Positions 36,201 to 46,541 of a DNA stretch of 64,000 nucleotides are shown piece by piece. Origin of the DNA: Nautilus pompilius. Its lineage: Eukaryota; Mollusca; Cephalopoda; Nautilida; Nautilidae. The position numbers and the translations under genes were made by a program. The stretch's first letter is position 1. Each line of letters begins with the position of its first letter. The notes beneath the pieces are model-generated. The model was not told the DNA's origin, did no database searches, and worked only from the letters and a program-made list of their open reading frames with translations. The stretch spans positions 402,001 to 466,000 of the forward strand of contig JACATO010000985.1 in the NCBI GenBank assembly GCA_018389105.1. Direction: 5' to 3'.

Positions 36201-36878
36201 GAACGACTGTCTATAAAATGAACATCATCTCAACTCTACCAGTGTTGAGATCAGGTTTGTTATGTTAGATGAAGGCTTTTCTGAGATAGATAAAGATTTT
36301 CAGTTTACTGTCATCTGCAAGGAAAGTTTGCAGATAGTTTTGCCATCTCAATATGACTGCTGTGAACACTAATTTTAGCGGTACATGGGCACTGTTCTGC
36401 TGTTTTCTTTCCTCTACTATAGCAACATAAACTGTGCCTTTTGTTCCAGCAAGATGTCTCCAAACAGCAGTTACAAGCTTTTTTTTTATGGAAGAACAAC
36501 AACATTGGTATTGACTGGCCTGATATCAACCTTATCAAGCATATTTTGGATAAAATAGAGCAGAAACTTCCACTAAGATACAGTGAACTACACCAGTCAA
36601 ACCATAGATGGCAAAAAATGACTATACCAGATACCAATTTACTAAAGCCCTGGTGCCATCAAACTTCATTTTTTTCCAGATTTGACATTTTGCTTGTTTA
36701 TATCATTAGATAACTAATATTGTGCTACAAGACTCCTTTTTTAATCAGATTTATCTGTTCTATCTTTTTTAGTCATTGTCATGTAACCACAGAATCAGAT
36801 ATTCAATGGACACAGTTTCTTCAAAGTGTGAGGCAGCATAACCTTGGAAAAGTTCTAGATCTGACCAAAGATGTATGA
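27210..36878 (+). CDS. CCNDBP1: Cyclin-D1-binding protein 1 (GCIP/DIP1 family)
   Basis: In vertebrates this protein binds cyclin D1 and bHLH factors and dampens Rb phosphorylation and E2F activity. Ten coding exons join in phase: 27210-27288, 28315-28377, 28771-28850, 29287-29368, 31151-31244, 31565-31635, 33677-33753, 35133-35450, 36004-36050 and 36773-36878. They give 338 aa; the human protein is about 360. Family matches include SLAFSKPPFPSSE, FYCLPKTQG, TGIVWEHADLFASMPKDNKS, LLVLMKQSLDLVKDAIKEIEE and SPTVDNLASCLYPPM. Exon 8 holds an acidic, Ser/Asn-rich linker (ENENDSSLSNKDEW), as in the human protein. An AATAAA lies at 36909-36914. The weakest junctions are the exon 1 donor (GTGCGT) and the last, divergent exon, although phases agree throughout. 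Introns carry Tc1, MITE and SINE-like debris. Confidence 0.93.
29760..30000 (-). mobile_element. SINE-like repeat in CCNDBP1 intron 4
   Basis: On the minus strand, GGATGGCAGAGTACAGTGTA is followed by a box B-like GGCTCGAGTTTCATTCC. Then come ACTTGGTTTGGC and GTGGGTTTCCTCC, which also occur in the same order in the plus-strand element at 54672. No precise ends were found. Confidence 0.45.
30870..30985 (+). repeat. Dispersed repeat, copy 1 (CCNDBP1 intron 4)
   Basis: It shares a block of the form TTCATCAG(C/T)TTCT...GCCATGGTCAC with a copy at 33060-33135 in intron 6 of the same gene. The family was not recognised. Confidence 0.4.
33060..33135 (+). repeat. Dispersed repeat, copy 2 (CCNDBP1 intron 6)
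   Basis: Contains CTTCATCAGTTTCTGGGTGG and then GTGCCATGGTCACTAGT, parallel to the copy near 30920. The flanks diverge. Confidence 0.4.
34741..34826. mobile_element. Palindromic MITE, copy 1 (CCNDBP1 intron 7)
   Basis: An 86-bp near-palindrome. The left arm begins CTACTAGGGACATTTGAATC and the right arm ends in the reverse complement of CTACTAGGGGTGTTCAAATT. Both arms continue into AAACCTGGC. The TA at the ends fits a Tc1/mariner-type insertion site, though that is inference. Confidence 0.75.
36360..36665 (+). mobile_element. Tc1/mariner transposase relic in CCNDBP1 intron 9
   Basis: An open frame from 36441 reads MFQQDVSKQQLQAFF (family FQQDNAPxH), then WKNNNIGIDWPDINLIKHI (family NNIxVLDWPxxSPDLNPIEH), then LDKIEQKLPLRYSEL. 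The spacing and order match the end of the DDE domain. The catalytic Asp of QQDN is kept, but SPDLNPIEH has lost its acid and several residues. The open frame is coincidentally intact for 90 codons. Confidence 0.75.
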
Positions 36879-36908
36879 AGATGAAAACTTGAATGTAAAT
36901 ATCTCGTG

Positions 36909-36914
36909 AATAAA
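36909..36914 (+). terminator. Polyadenylation signal of CCNDBP1
   Basis: AATAAA, 31 bp after the CCNDBP1 stop codon. The 3' UTR would be very short. Confidence 0.6.
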
Positions 36915-38000
36915 GGTCTGTCATTGACACTTCCACTGTTTATTGACAGTAAAAGCTAGAATGGAAAAAAAATTGGCTTGTATTTCAGACTACTAATTAC
37001 CACTTAACATTACAAAAGTGAGTGAGGACTCGGTTTATACAAAGCCAGCAAAATTTATAATTCTTCCAGTTTATTTTTTTCTTAATACATTATTGTCTTC
37101 CTTCTCAATTTTTCTCAGGAGCCATTACTTTGTAGGAAGAAAAACATTGTTCCAGTTCCTTTATTTAGTTACCTATGTAATGTCCCCCCTGTTATTTACA
37201 TCATATAGTATCATTATTACTCAGGTGGCAGCACAGTAGCCATTACAGCTGGAGTCTATCATGAAACAGCTGTGTCAGTTGCTCATGAAAAATAGTGTAA
37301 TCCATAAGAACATGTCCATGGGAAGCTAGAAACAAAGTCTTTAGAAAGTGACACTCGGGCAAGCCACCAAGTGCTGCAACACCTGACATTCAAGGATTTG
37401 AGGATTCAAACTATTTCTATGGGGTTTTGCATTTTGAGAGAAAATCAGTGGTTTTCTTATAATTAAGGCTCATTACTTTCAGTGTGACCCCCTCACACAG
37501 CTCCCTTTGTAGGTATCAACATCAGTCACTTTGATAACAAAACAAAACTTTTTCTCTTAACACTAATATGCATTTTTAGCTGTGTAAAAAAAAGTGAAAA
37601 TCTTTAAATACACTGCTTTATTATTTTATAAAAGCCCTCTCAATGTAAACTACAACTTGAACCAGACCAAAATGTGGTTAATGTCTGTTTTTCTTTTCCT
37701 CTCCAAAGCAAAATATCTCACAATTAGGTCAGATTTTAGTATTTTATTCAAGATAATGCAGAGTCTGGAATGACAAACTTGGTAAACCCCGAAATGGGGA
37801 ATACTTTCATAACATGTATGCATACATACAAATACTTTTCCTTCCTTTAGCAAGTAAAACACCATTACAATTTAACACAGAAAATAAGATGCTATGCTGT
37901 CAGATTATCCAGTTTCACTGGATTGTCTCAAAGCTTCCTTTCAAAGAAATGTAAAAATCAAAATCAATCGATGCAAAAACCATGTCTTTTAACTTTAGTA

Positions 38001-38079
38001 CTAGAGACTTCCAAATGAAGCCCATCCAGATACCATTACAGCAGTGCTATTTCAGCCAGGATTCATTTGAACACACTAG
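38001..38079. mobile_element. Palindromic MITE, copy 2
   Basis: 79 bp, starting CTAGAGACTTCCAAATGAAG and ending GCCAGGATTCATTTGAACAC plus ACTAG. The interior CCAGATACCATTACAGCA resembles the copy at 38641. Confidence 0.7.
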
Positions 38080-38640
38080 CAATGAAAGGAGGTAGAAAGG
38101 CTTATACAAGGAAACCATGAAGAACAATGTTCTTTTAATGATTTACTAGATCACCCTTAATTGATGTTGCCAGGATTTTATTCCATTTACAATTGTTTTT
38201 CTAACAAGACAGGTCGAAGCTAGCCAGTTTTGGATAAAGATTTTACTACTGAACAGCTCAAAATGTCTCTCTCCTTAAATACAAAATGGATTTGTGTAGT
38301 CTATATTTTAAATGCAAGTTGAGCCCTTCCAAATTGTTGCCAAAAAGAAAATTCAAAATTGGTAAATGTTCTAGTGTCCCTGAACAATAACTTATCATTC
38401 TGACCCAACCCATCCAATTTTATATCTTTTGAACAATCCTAGCTTCAGTAAATGTGGACAATGAATGTTATTAATAACATTACTTTAAGAAAACTTTTAA
38501 AATTGTTATACAAAACTATTATTACTAATTAAATATTGATATTATTGCCAACTTTGCTAAATCAATAAGGTGATTCTTAAATCATTTTTAGATTTTAAAT
38601 TAAATATCTTCATGTAATAAATCTATTTTCTTCATACCCA

Positions 38641-38712
38641 TAGGGACGTTCAAATGAAACCTGGCCAGATACGATTACAGCTTTTCTATTTTCAGTCTGG
38701 CTTTATTTGACC
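38641..38712. mobile_element. Palindromic MITE, copy 3
   Basis: Starts TAGGGACGTTCAAATGAAAC and continues CTGGCCAGATACGATTACAG. The right arm is CAGTCTGGCTTTATTTGA, a decayed inverted copy. The right end is truncated compared with copy 1. Confidence 0.7.
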
Positions 38713-39404
38713 TTCCTTATTACTGACTAATTCATTTATTCCATTTTTATGATTAAGTACAATACAGCTGCACATTTTTAAATGTTTGAAACTTAACAAA
38801 TCAGAATTTCCATAAAACAGCAGTTCAAGTCTGTTACCCTTTCTAAACATTTTCTTTTCACTTAATAATTCAAACCTTTCAACTTAAATTCCACTCCTAG
38901 TTTTTGATTTGCAGCTTTTTCTTCTCTTTTTGGTGGGGGTCTGGGAATTATGCACTAGGAAACACATCTGACAATTTAAAATAGCATCCTGGTATTCTCA
39001 GAAATGATATGAGCAGCACTGCGGGTCAATTTGCTCATTGAAACAATATGCATGACTGACTATATATGACAGACTTTTAATTTCTATGATTAGAGTAAAT
39101 AATGAAATTATGTAAAAATAACTATGAAAATGTTTTTAAAAACGTTTTTTTTTTTAAGTACCAGAGTTCAACCCTTCTTAAGTAATGCCAATCTTAAAAA
39201 AACCCTTCATTTTACACACATCTGATTTCATTCAAAAAGTTTCTTCCCTTAAATTGGTCAAAATCAATAATCTGAAAAAGGTATAATTTAAAACGTATAT
39301 ATATTTTTTTGTTAAAATGAGAAAATCTTTATATAAAGGAAGCTGAGAATGCACATTACAAATCATTTGCATACAAGTTTGGTTGCATATCCACATGGCT
39401 AGCA

Positions 39405-40841
39405 TTATGCCGGGTGCAATTTATCAGCTGCTGCTGCCTCTTCAGTTTTCCCCAGATACCAGAAGAAAAACAGACAAACAGCTGTAATCACCATCAAGAA
39501 GGTGACACAGACCAATACCACTTCCTGAGAAACAAGAAAAGAAAAGAAAAAAAATAAAAATAACAACATACTAAAGAGGAAATAATTAGTCAAAACTCAT
39601 TAGTGTTTTAGCATATACATTCATATCGTCGTTTGATAATCTGGCAAAAAAGTAACAAAATGATTACTAGTTTTCTTTCATTCTGCCATGGTTGTCAGCG
39701 GTGAATAAATAAATATAAACGTTTCCATTTGATTGTTTTGTTGTTTTAAATGTATAGATGAGCTCTTCCTTCAGTGCCAGAAATACATTATCTTACAGAA
39801 ATTAATAAAACATAGATGTAGAATAAATTGTTTATTCTGCTAATATTAGAAATCAAATTAAGAATATTTAGTTTTTTTATTGACTCTTCCACCTCAAAGT
39901 TATTTTGCACTCATAAGAGCGAGAGAAATAAAATTGTGAATACTAACCTTAATGGTCATTGCTGACTTCTTCTTGTCTGCTCTCATCTTCATTTCCTTCA
40001 TATCCTTTTTGCTTTTCTTAGCATTTTGCTTTCCTAAACATAAAAGTAAAATCAAACTTAAAATTATGAACAGAGAAACAATAACAATGGTTTGTTTACA
40101 TAAAACCAGTGCAGCTCCAACATATTAGAGACATGCAGATGAAAACTAGTTGGGGTGGGTGGATGGGTGGGTGTATGGTAATGCTATAGCAGCCATGTTT
40201 CATTCAGACAGTCCAAAGTTTCAAGGACAATGACTTCGCCAGCAGTTCTCTCCATCATTCACCATTTAAAGGTTTTAAAGATTGTACTGTGGTTATAAAT
40301 TAGAGGAATTTTCTTTAAACATATATAAAGCACAAATTTAAGCAGAATTATTCAGCTTATATCCAATATTCAGAATGGGCGACTAGAACTGTACACCCAA
40401 TATTTGAAAGTTACTTTCCAACTGCAATAATTCCTTAACAAATTAAACAAGCTTAATTATCTATGGACTTCATCCTTAGGTGTAGGAAAAACTACCTTTA
40501 AAATAACATCTTTTTGCTTTGTTTTGTACAGAGAATTTAAATGAAGAACAGCAACATTTTCATCTCAACATCAAACATTAAAATAATATTTCTATACAAC
40601 ATTAATAAGCTGGTAGAGTTGATATTATAATTGAATGTCGTCAAGTGATGCAAACCAAAAAATTGGTATGAAAGACACAGCATTACAATAAACCAGAGTT
40701 CATCAATGTTACAGAAAACAAAAATAAAGTATAAATCAATCAAAAGCAGCTTATTTTTCATAGTCATTCCCACTGACCAACTTGTTTCCGGTGATGGTCC
40801 ACAGGCGAATCCTGAGACGCATTTGCATCTTTTTTCCCCAT
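39405..40841 (-). CDS. TRIQK: Triple QxxK/R motif-containing protein
   Basis: TRIQK is a small, conserved single-pass membrane protein of the endoplasmic reticulum with little known function. Three coding exons join in phase: 40841-40778, 40033-39948 and 39524-39405. They give 89 aa; the human protein is 86. The N-terminus MGKKDANASQDSPVDHHRKQ matches the vertebrate start and its VDQYRKQ block. A lysine-rich stretch (KKSKKDMKEMKMRADKKK) leads to a hydrophobic segment at about residues 51-74, EVVLVCVTFLMVITAVCLFF and onwards. The tail is short and hydrophilic. Of the three QxxK/R motifs, two are present (QVGK, QNAK) and the first reads HHRK, with Gln replaced by His. Non-coding 5' exons probably exist upstream, because a GC-rich promoter-like region lies at 41180-42260. 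Confidence 0.88.
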
Positions 40842-41007
40842 CCTTTTCATCAATGATTACTTCTAAGTGGTGTCGAATTTTATGAATCGTGTAGAGTTCT
40901 GGCTGTATCAGTCCTTATCTATTTAAGTCATAGCTTCAAAACCTGTATTAAAATAAGAAATTAATTATTACGCAATGTGGAAAACATTTTTACCTGGTAG
41001 TGTAGTC

Positions 41008-41015
41008 TAATTAAC

Positions 41016-41045
<30 letters not shown>
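41008..41045. repeat. (ATA)n microsatellite
   Basis: About 12 AAT/ATA units just upstream of TRIQK coding exon 1. Confidence 0.85.
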
Positions 41046-41046
<1 letters not shown>

Positions 41047-41179
41047 TGTATACCCGGTGAACGAATTCTGCTGGAATTTCTGCTTCAAAGGAAAATAAGA
41101 AGCAAAAACTCACCCTTAATCAAGAAATTTATCAGAAACCAATTTTAAGAAATACAAGTACAAATTTAATCTATTTTAA

Positions 41180-42260
41180 TAAACTACTTCCGTGGACCCG
41201 GGTCGGGGGAGGGCCCCCAGAAGGGAAATAACCGCTCCCTGCTCCTCCGCATACTTACAGTTCAGCCAGCGTCGGTGGATCCTTATTTTTTTCCCGTTAG
41301 TTTATCTAAAGAAAAATTATTATTATTTTTTTCTTCAAATTTTCGGTTCTTAATATTTAAAAATATTTCTCGAATACAGAGAATTACTGCGTTTACCGCC
41401 TTGAGAAATAATAATACCTCCCTTCCCCCCCCCCTCCGGGGTTGGGTGGGGAGGGGGGCTCTCCACCCCACCTCCCCCCGGACCGCTTACTCTGTTTCAT
41501 CCTAGAACTAAAGGATCCAACTGCTCCCGAAGGCTGTGATCCAGGCAGGGATTTCCCGGGGCCATTGCAGACCCTGAAATTAAAGATATCAGGCGCCTAA
41601 ATCCGTCGTAAATAATTTAAAAAAAAAAAAAAAACCACCACCATCATCCACTGGAAGAACGCAAACGTGTCGACCACCAGCAGCACCGGGGTCCGGGAGG
41701 GGACACGAGGGTCCTCGGCGACCGTTTTCTGGTGGGAGGGGGTGCAGACATTCCTCGCCAGTGCGGTTTAGTCGACGACGGCGAAGCGAACTCGGCCGCC
41801 GTCCGTCTTCCTAACAACTACGAAAACTCGAACCTAACTAAACCAGGCCCGATTTCCCCGGGTGTGTACTCGCCCCCTCTCCCCGAGGGGGTGGGGTGGT
41901 GGTGACGCGGCCGTAAGGTCCCAAGGGAGCAGGAGCACGGCAAACCTCTGTGGAGCGGTTAACCGTAGTAAGGCATCAACGTGGCAGGCAGCGGCAGCTG
42001 GCTCCGTCCTGGGCGGCATCGGTATATAGCCCGCGCAGCCCCGCGGGAGCCGCTCCCCACGCGCCGAACAAGAAACCCCGGCGATCCCGAGATCTACCCG
42101 CGGAGAGTGAAGTGGTCAAAGCAAGCCGTCTGCTCACCAGTACCCGTGAAATCTCAAATGAAATTCCCTCCAAAATGCATAGTCAGCAACCGCTTCCAGA
42201 GGACGACCCATCATGGACTCGACAGGTGACGGCTGAGTTGTCCACCCTTTAAGATGGACG
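41180..42260. promoter_or_regulatory. GC/CpG-rich region, probable promoter and first exon of TRIQK
   Basis: This is a sharp island of GC and CpG in AT-rich flanks, with C/G homopolymer blocks (41424-41460, 41873-41895). It lies upstream of TRIQK on its transcribed strand. ORFs on both strands overlap and are not recognised. Exact transcription start and any non-coding exon cannot be fixed from sequence alone. Confidence 0.45.
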
Positions 42261-45200
42261 AGTTCTTTTTCAGCCTGGGATGGAGACGGGGGGGGGGGCA
42301 CTTCCGCCTTAACAACTCACTTGCTAACTTTTAACGCTCCCGAGCCTAGAATTATATAAATTAGCAATGTCAGTTTTTCTTGAAGACTTTCCTCAAAATA
42401 AATTTTTTTAAAAGAAAACCATCTACTTATTATTATTATTATTATTATTAAGTATAATATAAGGAAATTTACATCAGGCATAAATGTTTAATGTTTTGAA
42501 TTGTTTAAAAGATTAATAATATTATTATTATTAATAATAATAATAATAATAATAATCCAGCATTGGTTTCTTTCTTTGGCTCCTAATAGACATTAGGGAC
42601 AGAATTTTTTAAACAATATTTATTAATTATCTATAATAATAATAATAAAAAAGAAATTATATCAGGAAGCTGGAGAGCTGTGTTGAGTGAGTATCAAAAT
42701 GATACTATATGTAAAACTAGTTATCATAATCTTTGCATGCATGCTAGTAATCAAAGCACACTAAAAAAAAAAAAAAAAACGATGATATTTCTCTCACTTG
42801 TTTTTCTATATCTAAATCTGCCTGCCAGTAAGCAGAAACACAGATAATTAAATAAATAAAAAATAATAAAACCTAATGTTTCAAATCAATATAAACAATT
42901 AGGTACAAAGCAAAGAGAAACAACAAAACTATGAATTCAGAAAGTAAAATAAGTTTATTTTTGTAAATATACAATTTTTTTTTAAATATACACAAATGCA
43001 TGCATTAACAAATATTTTTTTAAATTATATAATTTTTTTCTCTTTATACGCGAAAATAAATTAACAATAACTGTAACAAACTATAACAGTTTCTTTTACA
43101 TAAAAGACAATAATCCTTAATATTATATAACTGCCCAAATGCATTGGTTGTCTTCAAAGTTATAAGGAAATATGCCTTGTTTAATGTACATTTAATGTGT
43201 CTAAGTTAGTTGTCAAAAACTGATTGTTTTTATCAATTACAGAAGCTGATTATCAGCTATCAGTGGACTCTGAAGGCAGCTGTCATTCATTTGGGTGACC
43301 TTATCTTGAACTGACCAACTGTTTATTCAGTCTTGTAAATATAGATGGTTATACAGAAGCCAGATATCTACAATATTTACATGGCTTGCAATTAGCATAA
43401 TAATTATATTAGTAAAATAATATATGTGCTAGCAAAACGGTGAAGTTGCTAAGATCACTCTCAAGAAATTAAAAAGATTTAAATCCACCTTTTAACAAAA
43501 ACTGCACTCTTTAACCCTTCATGTGCCATGCCAGTTTGTACTATACTTATTTTACCTATGGTGCATTTACATACATTCAAAAAAGTCTCATCAAGTTTAT
43601 CAAATGGTTGAGAACATTGTCATGGGAATATGCTTTTAAGAACTGTGCCACCTCAAACACAGATCCGGTTTCTGCCAGAGACCAAAATCTCACAAACAAT
43701 AAAAGACTTGCTCCAAAATGTTGTGTTGATAACACAAATTGCCAAATTTAAAAAAGTAAAGTTTAACCAATCTGAGAGGCCTTGTTTGATGAATTAACAA
43801 GCTTTATAGAAAAATCAGTCTTTTCAAATACTTAAAATCTCCGATCGTCAAAATAAAAAAAATGACAAAGCAAGCATGTTAAATAGTTTGTTGGAAAAAT
43901 CATAAGGGGAGTTAATTCATGATCTGCTGCATTCTCAAATTTAAAAAAAATTTTAAATTCTCCATCGTTTTGCTAAAACCAAGTAAAACCTGGCACTTTC
44001 AAGATGAATATTATATACAGTATGAAATGCAGTTACATAAGACAAAAAATTAAATGCATTTAAAAAGATACAGTTTGACAGTTTAATGTTTCTTTTTTCT
44101 TTTAGTTTACATATCTAACTGTTAATACTTCACCAATGAAAACAGTTTCTATGCCAACTTATCTATAATACTATCACTATTATGCTAAAATACAAGCTAA
44201 GAATTTTTAAAGAAATGTTGTAGTAGTATCATCAGTAAACATACATATAACATCTGTTTATAACACTTGTCCAACAGAGAAATTCAACTTTTAAAAAACC
44301 AGATTCTTCTTAGTTTTGTTGTAGATAAAATAAAACTGTTTGCTGAAGGTATGTTTAACAGAGTTCTTTTCAATAAAGTTTCTGGAAAAAAAAAAAAAAA
44401 CTACAGGATTCCTTGATAGTATTTATAGCCAATTTTGCTAAAACTTTTTAACAAACTTTAAAGGGATCTTTGTAGAAAATGTATAAATACATAATAATAA
44501 TTTTAATATATTTGTCCTGCCTCAGTAATCATTCTTGTATGGCCAAATTCATACAGTAAATTATCAAAACTAATTTTCAACAGCAGCTTGAGATGCACAC
44601 ACATTCAGATAAGTCTTCCTTAAACCAGCTAGGCATTCACTTAGAACTAGGTTTCTATTAACAATTTTTTAAAAATCCTCCAATAATGCAATGCTACAAA
44701 AGTCCACAATTGCCTACAAGTCCGTAAAATGCATGCCAGTCTTTAAAAAAAGTATGTCCAAAATTAATTCTTTTGCTATCCTATTTGTCAACAAGATACT
44801 TTTTCTTGAACATTCTACTTCAGTTACTGTACTGATTTGATAGCTGTTAAATATTCAGAAGCTTCAGCAATCATCAAAAACCTAATCATTAGTTTTTCGT
44901 AACATTATATTGTGGAAAGGTTTTTTTAAGTTATCAGGAGATACAAACAAAATTCATATTGAGTACACAGCTGATTTAAAGAAATTCTTTCATAGGATAA
45001 CAAGACAGACAGACAGCTGTGTAACCATGCTGACTGATACTTGGTTTTACACTATGACCAGATTTTTTATAGTAAGGACCCTAAGATATCTAGATTCTTG
45101 AGATTCATACATGCTACTTCCTTTTAAAATATTTTTAAAATTAAAAATATATATAAACAAAGAGATTCAGATATTCTGATAATTTAATGCATCTACTGTA

Positions 45201-46541
45201 AAATTACTTGTTGATTAATAGTTACATGAGGTTTGATGCAAGCTGTTTAGAGTTGATTTTAAATGCATAAACACAAACAATATAAACCAGATCAATATTC
45301 CTCAAAGGTACATTTTAAAAAAAAAATTGTTGTTAAAAGTTCATAAGACTTAAACAAAAGTACTTTAACCAATTAATAAACACAAAATTTGTTAGGGTTA
45401 CAAACCAAAAATATGTAGTGCCATAGATCCATTATTTTACAATGGTTAGCCAAGATACTAGGGATGGAAACCCATCTAAAGTAACATGAAATTGGATTTC
45501 AATGATGACTGGCTTCAGTGCGTATTTTGGTGTGAGTTTTTAGCAAGCTAGAATTAAATGTAAGAGCAATATTTGCAAAAATATGAAAGCATCTTTCAAG
45601 TGCTGTACCCACAAGAAATGTTATAACCATCATGCTACTCATTTTCCTTTACTGATGTACAATTCAAATAAGAAATTTCAATTTGATTGGTTTCAAAGGC
45701 AGAGGTACAGAAGGGAGTTTACTGCCTTCGCTACTGCCCCCGTGTTCAGATAAATGGAAAATAACTAAATTTGAGAATTTTAAATCTCTAAACTCATTAC
45801 AATACATCCAGTGATAACACAGATAATTTTGTTACAAATTACATCTTTAAAAAACTTATTTGTCTGCTTGATCATGGGGAAATACAAAATAATTGGAAAA
45901 GAAACATTTTTAGTAGTTACAAAAATGATATTAGAAGCAAGTTGTGTGTAAATGCAATTCTGCTTATTTTTAAAGATTAACTAGAAATTCCAAATTCTAA
46001 CTTTTTAAACGAACAATTGAACAAAATTCAAATAGCTGCTGAAAGAGATTTTCATCAATAATTAGAAACATGACAAAATATTTAGTTTATATGATAAAAC
46101 AATCATTTATTTATTATATTTTTTTCTTTAATTTAGTATTCTGCAAGAACAACAGTAAATAAATTAGATATAAAGCTACCTTTTCTCTTGTCAAGGCAAG
46201 AAAAACACTTTTATCTTGTTAAAAATACTATATAATCCTGGAAAACTTTAACCAAAAGGCAAATAAATTAAAGAAAAATGAAGGTATAAAATTAAACAAA
46301 CAGACCTTTATATCTTGTAATTTTCTAGAATGCTTCATGCATTCATTTAAAAAGAAGTAAATGCAGGTATTTACAATTTCTCTTTCAATAACTCCAATAT
46401 TTATTTCATATATCAATTGTCATGCAGTTACCTTTAATAGGTAAACAAATCTGAAACAGACAGAAGACATCAACCATTAAATAATTTTATCCTAAGAAAA
46501 AGACAATTGCTTTTTGTTGTTTTTTTTCCTCCCTTTCTTTC
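42261..46541. other. AT-rich intergenic DNA; probable long 3' UTR of the MARVEL-domain gene
   Basis: About 4.3 kb without a supported coding exon. It has (ATT)n/(AAT)n runs at 42427-42450 and 42516-42556, which are inverted relative to each other, plus A-runs at 42762-42780 and 44386-44400. The part just below 46542 should hold the 3' UTR of the minus-strand MARVEL gene. Confidence 0.5.

Larger units (their letters stand above)
36915..39404. other. Convergent 3' region between CCNDBP1 and TRIQK
   Basis: AT-rich with no coding exon recognised. It probably includes the 3' UTR of TRIQK, whose transcript runs leftward, but I could not choose the poly(A) site. Two copies of the palindromic MITE lie at 38001-38079 and 38641-38712. 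Confidence 0.5.

Noticed and set aside
41834-42252. ORFs of 61-100 codons on both strands
   Set aside because: Lie in the CpG-rich promoter-like island upstream of TRIQK and overlap in opposite frames.
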